Below, in pieces: positions 40,048 to 48,843 of a stretch of DNA of 64,000 nt (position 1 is its first letter; each line of letters starts with the position of its first letter). The stretch spans positions 2,232,001-2,296,000 of the forward strand of contig NZ_CP072113.1 in NCBI RefSeq assembly GCF_017654605.1, read 5' to 3'. The notes below the pieces were generated by a model that worked only from the letters and a program-made list of their open reading frames with translations, ran no database searches and was not told the DNA's origin. This stretch comes from Yimella sp. cx-51 (GTDB lineage: Bacteria > Actinomycetota > Actinomycetes > Actinomycetales > Dermatophilaceae). Made by a program: the position numbers and the translations under genes.

Positions 40048-40527
40048 TCACTGCGCCACGCTGGAGCGGGCTCGCGACTCAACCGTCACCGACACTTCCG
40101 ATCCGAGGAACGACAGGAAGCCGCCGGTGATCGGCGGACGCACCAGTGCCTGCACCCGCACGACCGCAGTGTCGCGTCCGGATGTCGACCCCTGCACCAC
40201 CTGCCACGCCTGCACATTCGTTGGCACCTGCTGGCGCGCAAGGCTGCTGCTCGCCGCCTGAGTTACCCCGCCGTCGGTGAGAGGTACGCGTTCAGCCAGG
40301 CCGCCGCGGTAGAGCGCGTCCTTGTCGACACTGTCAGCCGCGGTCAGGGCAGCCGAGTCGGCTGCGTTGAGCACGCGCATCTTGGCCAACTGGATGGCCG
40401 TAACGTCGATGGCCCCGACCACGAGCAGTCCGAGCACTGCGAAGAGCCCGGCAGCCAGGATGAGGATGCGCCCGTCCTCGCGCTCGGTCTTACCCGTGCT
40501 GAGACGGCGCCGCAACCAAGCCCTCAT
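40048..40527 (-). CDS. TadG-related pilus assembly protein
   Basis: 159 aa. A basic N-terminus is followed by EDGRILILAAGLFAVLGLLV, one membrane helix, and an extracytoplasmic part starting AIQLAKMRVLNAADSAALTA. This is the TadG-like layout found at the end of actinobacterial Tad operons. It differs from the neighbouring TadE proteins by having Leu where the +5 Glu of a prepilin would be. The ATG overlaps the previous gene (ATGA). Confidence 0.78.
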   Translation of the reverse strand: MRAWLRRRLSTGKTEREDGRILILAAGLFAVLGLLVVGAIDVTAIQLAKMRVLNAADSAALTAADSVDKDALYRGGLAERVPLTDGGVTQAASSSLARQQVPTNVQAWQVVQGSTSGRDTAVVRVQALVRPPITGGFLSFLGSEVSVTVESRARSSVAQ

Positions 40528-40955
40528 GAGCGGTACTTGCCGACGGTCTCGACGTGCGTGCTGGTCAGACGCACCGAGGTCGGCACCACCGCGCCGAGGA
40601 AGTCGGGCACGAGTGGCAACTCGACGTCGACCGCCGTCTCGACCCGCACCGTGGCCCCACGGGTCAGGCAGGGCGAGGCACTACAGGTCACGGCGGTGGT
40701 GCCGGACGAACCGTGATCGGCGAACACCAGCTCTGCGCCCGAGCGGGCCCGTGCATGAGCAGATCCGTCGTCCTGGGCAGTGACGAACATGCGGCCGCCT
40801 TCGCGCGCAGCACCCGACACCGCATACGCACCCGCTTGCAGGCGAGCCATGGTGATCACCAGGTAGAAGACCGGCAGCGTGAGCAGCATCCCAACCACGA
40901 GAAATTCCAGGACGGCGCTGCCACCTTCGCGATCCGCCCGGCGCAGCCTCCTCAT
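40524..40955 (-). CDS. TadE/TadF-like pseudopilin
   Basis: 143 aa. The prepilin-like motif REGGSAVLEFLVVGMLLTLP has Gly before the cut and Glu at +5. One membrane helix is followed by a ~100-residue exposed domain with a Cys pair (VTCSASPCLT). Minor pseudopilins of this type are processed and take part in Flp pilus assembly. It is translationally coupled to the genes on both sides. Confidence 0.82.
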   Translation of the reverse strand: MRRLRRADREGGSAVLEFLVVGMLLTLPVFYLVITMARLQAGAYAVSGAAREGGRMFVTAQDDGSAHARARSGAELVFADHGSSGTTAVTCSASPCLTRGATVRVETAVDVELPLVPDFLGAVVPTSVRLTSTHVETVGKYRS

Positions 40956-41371
40956 TGCGCCTCCGAATACGCACGTCCGGACACCTGCAACGAGCCGGAC
41001 GGTCCGAACGGACCGAGCACCGGCACCTGGGCACGCACGCGCACCGTCACCACGCGCGCACCGCCTTGAACGGTCTCCGACGCCGTGACGTCGTCGGCAT
41101 AGCCCTTCGGCAGCGCATCCCGGATCAGGAGCCGGGTGCGCTCGGCGCCCGCTTCCGGGGTGGAGTCGGCACGGGCCCCGTACCGAGCGCCCTCCACTGC
41201 ATAGGCCGTCAGCGAGTTGCGCACGAAGAGCGCGAAACCCACCTGGAAGGCGCCGAGAAAGACCACCACGAGCAACGCACCGACCATGGCGAATTCCGCG
41301 ACGGCACTGCCCCGCTCACGATCGCGCCGTTGCTCGTGGTCACTTACCGCCACTGACGCCGTGGATTGCAT
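40952..41371 (-). CDS. TadE-like pseudopilin
   Basis: 139 aa. RERGSAVAEFAMVGALLVVV carries the Gly/xxxxE-F prepilin motif and one helix, then QVGFALFVRNSLTAYAVEGA, typical of TadE. The ATG at 41371 lies inside the preceding gene (about 32 nt overlap); a GTG at 41353 would shorten the overlap. No prepilin peptidase gene is in the window. Confidence 0.82.
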   Translation of the reverse strand: MQSTASVAVSDHEQRRDRERGSAVAEFAMVGALLVVVFLGAFQVGFALFVRNSLTAYAVEGARYGARADSTPEAGAERTRLLIRDALPKGYADDVTASETVQGGARVVTVRVRAQVPVLGPFGPSGSLQVSGRAYSEAQ

Positions 41372-41543
41372 TGTCGAAGAGACTGGTCAGCTGGGGCTGG
41401 GCGAACTGCCAGAGCGCGGTCACCAGGCCGGCGGTCATCAAGGTGATCAGCACCCAGCCCGGCACATCTCCTCGTTCACGGTCGGTCGTTGCCTCGATCA
41501 GGCGACGGTGCAACTGGCGATTCACATTTCGCAGGACGGTCAT
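41340..41543 (-). CDS. Small Flp-pilin-like membrane protein
   Basis: 67 aa from the ATG at 41543, preceded by a very strong SD (AAGGGAGGAACACC). The layout is a basic N-terminus, DRERGDVPGWVLITLMTAGL, one helix and a short C-terminus ending VSGGK. The position between tadC and tadE is that of Flp pilin genes, but the +5 residue after the Gly is Trp, not the Glu expected for a processed Flp pilin. It may be a pilin variant processed differently or an accessory peptide. Confidence 0.65.
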   Translation of the reverse strand: MTVLRNVNRQLHRRLIEATTDRERGDVPGWVLITLMTAGLVTALWQFAQPQLTSLFDNAIHGVSGGK

Positions 41544-41598
41544 GGTGTTCCTCCCTTTCAGCAGCACGAAGCTGCATTTCCTTGGTGCACAATGCAAT

Positions 41599-42525
41599 TC
41601 ACATCGTGAGTCGGAGCGCCGCGAGGCCGGGCCAGACGGCGAACAAGATGGTCACGGGCAGGACGAGAAAGACCACCGGCACCATCATCGCCAGCTCCCG
41701 TCGTCCGCCCAGTTCGATGAGTTCCTGCTTCGCGGCGTCCCGCGCGTCCTGGGCCTGGGCTCGCATCACATCTGCCAGCGGGGTTCCTCGCTCCAGGGCG
41801 ACGACGATGCCGTCGACGAAGCGCGCCAGGCTTGCGAGGCCGGTGCGATCAGCAAGGCCCTGCAGGGCTTCGGGCAGGCTGGCCCCCGCACGTGCGTCGA
41901 TCAGACACCGGCTGAGTTCGCCGGCGAGCTCACCCTTGGACAGCCGTGCGACGCGCTCCAGAGCAGCGGCAGCTCCCTCACCGGCCGTCACCGCGAGCGC
42001 CAACAGTTCCGCCACGGCGGGGAACTCCGCCAAGATCTGACGGTCGCGTTTTTCAGCGGCCCTGGTAAGCAGTTGGTCGCGCAGCACCACCCCGCCGCCC
42101 GCCGCGATCAGGACGAGCAGCACAGCAGTCAGCGGGGATTGGTTGCCTGCCGCCACTCGCATCGACACCCACAGGGTGGCGGCGAGGGCAGCGATACAGC
42201 CGTACAGCGCTTGTTCGGCACGGAAGTCCTCCAGGCTGGAGCGACTACCGGCCCGTTCGAGCCGTCTGTTCACGGATGCGCTGCCGCCCAAGACGGAGTC
42301 GACGATCGACCCGATACGGCGCAGCACCATCGTGCCGGCGCGACCGCCCCGCGCATCGGACGGGCCGAGATATTTGGAGGGTCGCGGGGCTTGGGCCACG
42401 TAGGGCTCGATGCAGTCGGCAAGGCTGGGTGTGCGTCGCGCGGGCAGTCGTTGCCAGACCAGCGCAAGACCGAGAGCGGCCACCAGACCGCACAACGCTC
42501 CGAGCCACCCGAGATCGACGTTCAC
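41599..42525 (-). CDS. Type II secretion F-domain protein TadC
   Basis: 308 aa from the GTG at 42525. It has an N-terminal hydrophobic helix, a cytoplasmic region, and a T2SSF domain with ALAVTAGEGAAAALERVARL, SLPEALQGLADRTGLASLAR and FVDGIVVALERGTPLADVM. Three or four membrane helices anchor it in the inner membrane as part of the Tad pilus platform. It overlaps tadB by 4 nt (GTGA). Confidence 0.88.
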   Translation of the reverse strand: MNVDLGWLGALCGLVAALGLALVWQRLPARRTPSLADCIEPYVAQAPRPSKYLGPSDARGGRAGTMVLRRIGSIVDSVLGGSASVNRRLERAGSRSSLEDFRAEQALYGCIAALAATLWVSMRVAAGNQSPLTAVLLVLIAAGGGVVLRDQLLTRAAEKRDRQILAEFPAVAELLALAVTAGEGAAAALERVARLSKGELAGELSRCLIDARAGASLPEALQGLADRTGLASLARFVDGIVVALERGTPLADVMRAQAQDARDAAKQELIELGGRRELAMMVPVVFLVLPVTILFAVWPGLAALRLTM

Positions 42526-43382
42526 GCCATCACCCGCACTTCTGCCGGAAGGCGGCCGATGCGCCGCATCAGCCGATAGGCGAGGAACGAGACGCCGCCG
42601 CCGATCACCAACACCGCCACACCGGTCGGACTGCTGTAGGCGCGAAGGCTGTCACCACGCGTGGCGAGCATCAGGAGCACCAGCCAGGGCGCCACGAGCG
42701 CCAGTCGGGCGGCGTTGACCGTCCACGACTGCCGGGCTTCGAGCTCGGCACGCGTGCGCGCGTCGTCGCGCAGGAAGGTGGACAGTGTGCGCAGCAGCCG
42801 TCCCAAGTCAGTACCGCCGACCTCGCGCGCCAAGCGCAGCGATTCGATGAGGCGGTCGGCCACAGGGTCGGCGAGCCGTGCCTTCAGGTCGTCCAGGCAC
42901 CCCTGGAAATCACCGGTCGTGCGGTAGTCGTGGGCGAAGCCGGCGAAGGCCGGCCGCAACTCCTCCGGGCCGCGAATTGCCAACTGGGCCAACGCTTCCG
43001 GCAGTGCCAACCCGGCTCGAACCGCCGAGGAGATGTGGTCGACCGCGTCGGGCCACAACTCCCGCCGGTTGTGGCGCCGACGCTGTGCCCGACCACGCAC
43101 CCAGGCGACAGGGGCATAACCGGCGAGAGCCGCGAAGCAGAGGGCCACGGGAGCGACACCGGTGGCTGCCATCGCGACGAGGAAAACGAAGGACGCGCAT
43201 CCGAAGCAGCCGAGCAGAAGTGTTCGGACGGTGAAGCCACGAATGTCCGAGAGCGCGAGGTCGGCTCGTAGTCGATCGGTCGCGGTCTCCCGAGAACGCA
43301 CAGGGCGTTCGATCCGCGGCCAGAAGGACCAGTAGATGCAGAAGACGCCCATTCCCAGGAGCGCACTGACCACGGCGATCAC
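42522..43382 (-). CDS. Type II secretion F-domain protein TadB
   Basis: 286 aa from the GTG at 43382. N- and C-terminal hydrophobic pairs surround a T2SSF domain (WPDAVDHISSAVRAGLALPE, LRLAREVGGTDLGRLLRTLS). With TadC it forms the membrane platform that the CpaF ATPase drives. GTGA overlaps lie at both ends, so cpaF-tadB-tadC are tightly coupled. Confidence 0.88.
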   Translation of the reverse strand: MIAVVSALLGMGVFCIYWSFWPRIERPVRSRETATDRLRADLALSDIRGFTVRTLLLGCFGCASFVFLVAMAATGVAPVALCFAALAGYAPVAWVRGRAQRRRHNRRELWPDAVDHISSAVRAGLALPEALAQLAIRGPEELRPAFAGFAHDYRTTGDFQGCLDDLKARLADPVADRLIESLRLAREVGGTDLGRLLRTLSTFLRDDARTRAELEARQSWTVNAARLALVAPWLVLLMLATRGDSLRAYSSPTGVAVLVIGGGVSFLAYRLMRRIGRLPAEVRVMA

Positions 43383-44605
43383 AGCCGATCTCCCAGCAGT
43401 CGCGCCACGTCGAATCCGGCGCGGGCAAAGCGTTCCTGGTGCGGTGGGAAGCCGTCGCCACGTTCGAGCCGTCCATCACGATTGACGAAGAGCTCGGCCA
43501 GTTCAATGACACTGCCTTCGAATCGTCCGGGCACCGCTGCGATCTCGCGAACGCCGCGTTTGCCGTCGCGTTCGAGGCCGACGTGGACGATGAGATCGAT
43601 GGAGGAGGCAACGGTCGGCATGACGAACTGCGACCCGACATTCGGCCCGGCCAGCAGCGGCAGAGTGCACATCTTCACCAGTGCTTCGCGGGCGGAGTTG
43701 GCGTGCAGGCTTGCCATGCCGGGTAAGCCGCTGTTCATCGCGATGAGCAGGTCGAGGCTCTCCTCCTGGCGCACTTCGCCGACGATGATGCGGGAAGGCC
43801 GCATTCGGAGGGCTTCCTTGACCAGCCGCCGCAGCGGGATCTCACCGGTGCCTTCAAGGCTGGGCTGGCGACACTGCAATGCGGCCCAGTCGCGCAGATT
43901 GAGCTTGAGCTCGAAGACCTCTTCGCACGACACGACGCGCTCGGTCGGCGGAATCGCGGCGGCAAGGCAGTTCAACATCGTTGTTTTGCCCGCCTGCGTG
44001 CCGCCGGTCACCATGATGTTGAGGCCACTCACGACGGCCGCGCGCAGGAAGGCTGCCGCCGGGGCCGTAAGCGATCCCATGGTGACCAGGTCTTCGAGCG
44101 AGTGCGCCCGGGCGACGAATTTACGGATGTTGACGTACCAACGTCCGGGCGTGACATCGGGGATCGCGACGTGGAGCCGGCTCCCATCGGGGAGGGTGGC
44201 GTCGACGAAGGGCGAGCTGAGGTCGACGCGCCTGCCGGAAGGCTTCAGCATGCGCTCGACGAGGTTGCGCACCTCCTGCTCCGTCAGGATGGTCGGGGTC
44301 AGTTCGGCGACTCCCTGCCGAGCCACGAAGACCCGGCTCGGTTCGTTCAGCCAGATCTCCTCGACCGTCGGATCGTCGAGATATTGCTGCAGCGCACCGA
44401 AGCCGAGCACTGAGTCGAGCACGCTGCGGGTGGCCACATCGGCGTCACCGAGCGGCTCGAGGCCACCGTGCAGCGTGCGCTCCTCGTAGTCGCGTACGAC
44501 GTCCTGCACCAACGAGTGGAGAGTGACCCGATCCCCCACCGGGTCAAGTCTGCGGCGCCGGATGAGTTCACGCACCTCACCCTCGATCACCTGAATGCTG
44601 TTCAT
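43379..44605 (-). CDS. CpaF/TadA family secretion ATPase
   Basis: 408 aa from the ATG at 44605, with AGGGAAGG about 6 nt upstream; a TTG at 44623 is less likely. VirB11/CpaF marks: an N-terminal helical domain, EEIWLNEPSRVFVARQG, Walker A VTGGTQAGKTTMLNCLAAAI, EEVFELKLN (Asp-box region), RMRPSRIIVGEVRQEESLDL and MNSGLPGMASLHANSAREAL. It powers Flp pilus extension. No TadZ/Ssd gene precedes it; the opposite strand holds an FHA-FtsK gene. Confidence 0.93.
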   Translation of the reverse strand: MNSIQVIEGEVRELIRRRRLDPVGDRVTLHSLVQDVVRDYEERTLHGGLEPLGDADVATRSVLDSVLGFGALQQYLDDPTVEEIWLNEPSRVFVARQGVAELTPTILTEQEVRNLVERMLKPSGRRVDLSSPFVDATLPDGSRLHVAIPDVTPGRWYVNIRKFVARAHSLEDLVTMGSLTAPAAAFLRAAVVSGLNIMVTGGTQAGKTTMLNCLAAAIPPTERVVSCEEVFELKLNLRDWAALQCRQPSLEGTGEIPLRRLVKEALRMRPSRIIVGEVRQEESLDLLIAMNSGLPGMASLHANSAREALVKMCTLPLLAGPNVGSQFVMPTVASSIDLIVHVGLERDGKRGVREIAAVPGRFEGSVIELAELFVNRDGRLERGDGFPPHQERFARAGFDVARLLGDRL

Positions 44606-44664
44606 TCCATGCCTTCCCTGCAACTGCCTGCCATATAACGCGGCGTTTCAGGGGAATTGGCGCC

Positions 44665-44673
44665 TCATCCACA
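44665..44673 (+). promoter_or_regulatory. DnaA-box-like site (one mismatch)
   Basis: TCATCCACA, one base from the TTATCCACA consensus, in the divergent Tad/FtsK region, same orientation as the site at 44726. Confidence 0.35.
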
Positions 44674-44725
44674 AGCTTTGCCTGTCTTTGGAGCGTTCTT
44701 GACCAAGGCTTTACCGTCTGCGCGC

Positions 44726-44734
44726 TTATCCACA
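44726..44734 (+). promoter_or_regulatory. Consensus DnaA box
   Basis: TTATCCACA matches the bacterial DnaA consensus exactly. It lies 45 bp before the ATG of the FHA-FtsK gene and 121 bp upstream of cpaF. There is no AT-rich unwinding element or cluster, so this is no origin; a DnaA-responsive promoter or chance are the alternatives. Confidence 0.45.
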
Positions 44735-44778
44735 GCCATCCCGCCAGAACAGCGCGTTGCGGCTCATACTCCGCATCC

Positions 44779-47700
44779 ATGAGAACGCCCCATCGGATGT
44801 CGATCACTTTCACCGTCGTGCCTGACACGATCGGTGGTTCGTACGACATCAGCGTCAGTGCTCCGACGGACACACCGTGGAAGCACGTGCGCGCCCAGCT
44901 TCACCGGCACGGCTACCAGGTTCCGGACGCGCTCTACGTGGGCCGCCATCGCGTGACCGAGGCCGATCGGTTCGACCGGTTCCAGAACGGGTGCGTACTC
45001 GCCCCGCAGATGAGTCGCGATGAGCAGCATGAACTCCTCCTGCTGGAATGCCGACACGGTCCCCACGTCGGGCTGTCGACACCAATCACTGCACGCGCGG
45101 CCACCCTCGGTCGGGGTGTGGAGTCGACCTTGCAGGTCGACGACCCCGACATGTCGCGACGCCACTGCCAGGTGCGTCTTGCCTCGGGACGTGTCGTGGT
45201 CAGCGATCTCGGGTCGACCAACGGCACGCAGATCGCTGACCAGCCGGTGCCCGGCGACGCCGAGATGGAGTTGCGGTCAACACATGGATTAAAGGTGGGC
45301 AACTCACTTTTCGCGTTGACCAGGCTCAGCTGCGCACGTCCACCAGCGCGGGCCGGCTGGATCGAGGTGACCCGTCCGCCCACTCGTTTGCGACCACCGG
45401 CACTGCTACGGCTCGACCGGCCACGAAAGCCTGGCCGCAGCTCCCACCGTTCCCTGCCATGGCTGATCACCCTGCTGCCACTGATCCTGGGCGTCGCGCT
45501 GGCGTGGTGGATGCAGGCAATGATGTTTCTCGCCTTCGCCGTCTTCAGCCCGGTGATGATGGCCGCTCAACATCTGAGCGACCGCCGGGACGGAAAACGC
45601 AGCAAGAAGGAGAGCGCCGCAGACCATGCTGCTGCCGTGCGCCGCCATGAGCAACGGGTGCGCGACGCGCTGCGCACCGAGCGCCTCGTGCGCGAACGTG
45701 CAGCGCCGCCGCTGATCGACGCCCTCCACGTCATTGCCACTGCCGGGCCCAACCTGTGGCATCGTCACCCGGCCGAGCACGGCTTCGCCCAGTGGCGCGT
45801 AGGGACGGGTTCGATCAATTCCCGAGTGGTGGTGAGTGGCTCCGATGAGCACGAGCGGCCCGCCGTCCTCGATCATGCGCCTGTCGTGCTCGACCTGGGC
45901 GAGGACCGGGTGATCGGAGTGGTCGGCCCATCCGATGTCGCCCTTCCGGCCTTGGAGAGCCTGCTGATCCAGCTCGCGGCCTGGCACTCTCCGCAACGCC
46001 TACGGGTGGCTGTCATCGGCGAGCTGCCCGTCGATTGGGCTCCCCACCTGGCCTGGATGCCTCACCTGCGAACAGCGGGCGGACTTGATCACTTCCACGC
46101 CGCGGACGCAGAAGGAATTGCTGAGTTCGTACGTCGCTTGCCGCACGACGACGATCGTGAACAACCGGTCACCACGATCCTGGTGATCGCCGATCCTGCC
46201 GTCCTTCGTCAGGCGGGTTCGCTGTCTTCCGTGCTCGAGCACCCCGGCCACTACGGCGCCGCCATCGTCGGCCTGGCGCCCGACGCCAGGAGCCTCCCCG
46301 ACCGCTGCCATCCCATCGTCCACTTCAGTTCAGCGGTGCACGCCGAGCTCGTCGGTGACACGACAACGTGCCTGGTCCCTGACCTGCCGGCATCCGGGGT
46401 GATGGCGCGAGCGATGCGTGGCCTCGCCGCTTTGCGCGACGGATCGACCGACTCGGCCGCGGCACTTCCGCATGCGGTCGACCTGGCGACCGCTTGGCGC
46501 GAGGCCACCGGCGCGGAGCTGCTGGACATCTCTTCCGTGCGGCATCGGTGGCAGGAGCACAAACGTGGCTCTGCTCGGGCGGTGTTGGGCCACAACGGTT
46601 CTCACTCCGTCGAGGTCGATCTCCTCACCGATGGTCCGCACCTGCTCATCGCCGGCACCACCGGAGCCGGCAAGTCCGAAATGCTGCAGGCGCTCGTCGC
46701 CTCGCTCGCGGCCGGCGCTCCCCCGGACTCGCTCAACTTCATCCTGATCGACTACAAGGGCGGATCTGCGTTCCGCGAGTGCGCGCAGTTGCCGCACACG
46801 GTGGGGATGGTGACCGATCTCGACGGCCACCTCACCGCCCGTGCGCTCAGCTCACTCGGAGCCGAGATCCATCGGCGCGAGCGCTTGATGGCGCAGGCCG
46901 GGGCCAGCGATCTGGACGACTACCACCGCGACACCGATGCGCCCACGATTCCTCGGCTCGTCCTGGTGATCGATGAATTCCGTGTGCTCTCAGAAGAATT
47001 GCCCGACTTCATCGATGGCCTCGTGCGGCTGGCGACGGTCGGACGCTCGCTGGGCGTGCATCTCGTGCTCGCCACGCAGCGTCCCGCGGGTGTGGTGTCT
47101 GCCGACATCCGGGCGAACGTGAACCTTCGCATTGCCCTTCGGGTGCGGGACGAGGGTGACTCCCACGACGTCATCGAGGCTGCCGACGCCGCCCGGCTCT
47201 CGGCGTCGACCCCGGGTCGGGCCTACATGCGCTCCGGCGGCACCGAACTCCAGCTCTTCCAGACAGCGCGGGTGAGTGTGCCGCCGCAGGAGCCGGAGGC
47301 GATCGTGATCGACGATCAGTCAGCGCACGGGCCCGACAGCGTCTCACCCACCGTCCTCGAATCTCTCGTGGTGGTCCTCCACGAAGCGACGCAGCAGTGT
47401 GGAGTGGAGGTGCCTGGCGCTCCGTGGCTGCAGCCTCTACCCACCGAGGTGCCCAGCCTTTCGGAGACTGAAGCCTCGGTGTGCGTGTCAGGGGTGGCAA
47501 CGAGCGGGTATCGCTTCGGTCTCGCGGACCGCCCAGTCAGTCAGGACCAACCCGTCATTGTCTGGGCGCCCGAACACGACCACCATCTCGCCTTCATCGG
47601 TGGCTCGCGAAGTGGCCGCAGTCATGCACTGCGACAGATCCTGGAGGCGGCGCTCAGCGACGGCGACCGCTTCGTGCACGCCTATCTGATCGATTTCGAC

Positions 47701-48828
47701 GCCGGCCTCAATGGCCTGCGTGACTGGCCGGCCGTCGGATCCTATGTTGACGCCGACGAGCCGCGACGCATCGAACAACTGCTCGACTGGCTCACCGACG
47801 AGATCAAGCGTCGTCGGCGCATGCCTGCCCAGGAGACATCACCGCAACCACGGATCGTCGTTGCGATCGATGGCTGGGATGCCCTGGCTGAACTGACCGA
47901 TCAGTCGCACTTCCGCATTCTCGATCTGATGAATGCGCTGCTGCGGGAGGCGACGTCGGTCGACATCCACGTGCTCGCGACCGGTGGACGCGGCTTGATG
48001 ACCAGCCGGTCATTGCCGCTGTTCGCCAGTCAGATCGTCCTGGCCATGGCTGATCGTGACGACATCGCCACGCTGGGGGTGCCGCGAGCGGCAATCCCGG
48101 AGCACATGCCCGCCGGGCGCGGTCTCATCCTGCCTGACGGTCTGGAAGTGCAGGTCGCTGACGTCACCGGTCAGGCGCCGTCGCCGCCTGCCGTCCTACC
48201 GCGACGGATCGACGCGATTCCCGACGTCATTGCAGCCGGCTCCCTGACCCGCAGGGGTGACTGCGTCGTGCTCGGCACCGGCACGGAAGGCACTGTGCAT
48301 TTGGCCGACACCACGTCGGCCTCGCTGGTCGGCCTGATCTGCGGTCGGCCCCGTAGCGGGCGCACCAACACCCTGCGGCTGCTGGCCGAGCAACTCCACG
48401 ATCGACCGGTGTGCTGGGTTTCACCCGATCGACGTACCTCATTGCCCCACAACGTGGTCCAACCCGGCAACGGTGACGAGCTCGGCCAATGGTTGGCCGC
48501 CCAGCCGTCGGGTGCCGTGCTGATCGACGACGTGCCGTCCATCCTCGGCTCGGATGTCGAGGATCTCCTGGCGATGCACGCCGGCAACGCGGCAAGCACA
48601 GGTGCACTCGTGCTCGCCACGGCGACACCATCGGAGATCGCCGGCAACTACAGCGGCCTGATCGGCGAGTTACGCCGTCGGGGCACCGGCGTCCTGCTCA
48701 TGCCGGGCCAACACGACGGTGAAGCGCTCGGCGTGCGTTGCCCGACGCTCGACCGTTCCCGTCCCGGCAACGGCTTTCTCGTGCGGGACGGGGAACTCAT
48801 CGAGCTTCAGGTGGCGCTGGTCGAGTGA
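44779..48828 (+). CDS. FHA-FtsK/SpoIIIE multi-ATPase (EssC/EccC-like, orphan)
   Basis: 1349 aa; an in-frame ATG at 44797 is the alternative start. N-terminal part: a ubiquitin-like/FHA region with ATLGRGVESTLQVDDPDMSR and DLGSTNGTQI (~105-160). Two membrane helices follow (~225-265, WLITLLPLILGVALAWWMQA). Three FtsK-like ATPase domains come next: the first is complete (AGTTGAGKSEMLQAL ~625; RLVLVIDEFRVL), the second has a weak Walker A (GGSRSGRSHAL ~940) and Asp-Gly in Walker B, the third is GRPRSGRTNTL ~1188. FHA plus two TMs plus tandem ATPases is the EssC/EccC layout of type VII secretion. No WXG100, EccB, EccD, EccE or mycosin gene is nearby. It is divergent from the Tad operon. Confidence 0.85.
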   Translation: MRTPHRMSITFTVVPDTIGGSYDISVSAPTDTPWKHVRAQLHRHGYQVPDALYVGRHRVTEADRFDRFQNGCVLAPQMSRDEQHELLLLECRHGPHVGLSTPITARAATLGRGVESTLQVDDPDMSRRHCQVRLASGRVVVSDLGSTNGTQIADQPVPGDAEMELRSTHGLKVGNSLFALTRLSCARPPARAGWIEVTRPPTRLRPPALLRLDRPRKPGRSSHRSLPWLITLLPLILGVALAWWMQAMMFLAFAVFSPVMMAAQHLSDRRDGKRSKKESAADHAAAVRRHEQRVRDALRTERLVRERAAPPLIDALHVIATAGPNLWHRHPAEHGFAQWRVGTGSINSRVVVSGSDEHERPAVLDHAPVVLDLGEDRVIGVVGPSDVALPALESLLIQLAAWHSPQRLRVAVIGELPVDWAPHLAWMPHLRTAGGLDHFHAADAEGIAEFVRRLPHDDDREQPVTTILVIADPAVLRQAGSLSSVLEHPGHYGAAIVGLAPDARSLPDRCHPIVHFSSAVHAELVGDTTTCLVPDLPASGVMARAMRGLAALRDGSTDSAAALPHAVDLATAWREATGAELLDISSVRHRWQEHKRGSARAVLGHNGSHSVEVDLLTDGPHLLIAGTTGAGKSEMLQALVASLAAGAPPDSLNFILIDYKGGSAFRECAQLPHTVGMVTDLDGHLTARALSSLGAEIHRRERLMAQAGASDLDDYHRDTDAPTIPRLVLVIDEFRVLSEELPDFIDGLVRLATVGRSLGVHLVLATQRPAGVVSADIRANVNLRIALRVRDEGDSHDVIEAADAARLSASTPGRAYMRSGGTELQLFQTARVSVPPQEPEAIVIDDQSAHGPDSVSPTVLESLVVVLHEATQQCGVEVPGAPWLQPLPTEVPSLSETEASVCVSGVATSGYRFGLADRPVSQDQPVIVWAPEHDHHLAFIGGSRSGRSHALRQILEAALSDGDRFVHAYLIDFDAGLNGLRDWPAVGSYVDADEPRRIEQLLDWLTDEIKRRRRMPAQETSPQPRIVVAIDGWDALAELTDQSHFRILDLMNALLREATSVDIHVLATGGRGLMTSRSLPLFASQIVLAMADRDDIATLGVPRAAIPEHMPAGRGLILPDGLEVQVADVTGQAPSPPAVLPRRIDAIPDVIAAGSLTRRGDCVVLGTGTEGTVHLADTTSASLVGLICGRPRSGRTNTLRLLAEQLHDRPVCWVSPDRRTSLPHNVVQPGNGDELGQWLAAQPSGAVLIDDVPSILGSDVEDLLAMHAGNAASTGALVLATATPSEIAGNYSGLIGELRRRGTGVLLMPGQHDGEALGVRCPTLDRSRPGNGFLVRDGELIELQVALVE

Positions 48829-48843
48829 ACGACGCCGTCGCGA

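Noticed and set aside
38863-40716. 617-codon open frame antisense to prfB and tadG
   Set aside because: Same kind of GC-rich shadow; the prfB GGQ and SPF motifs are on the minus strand.
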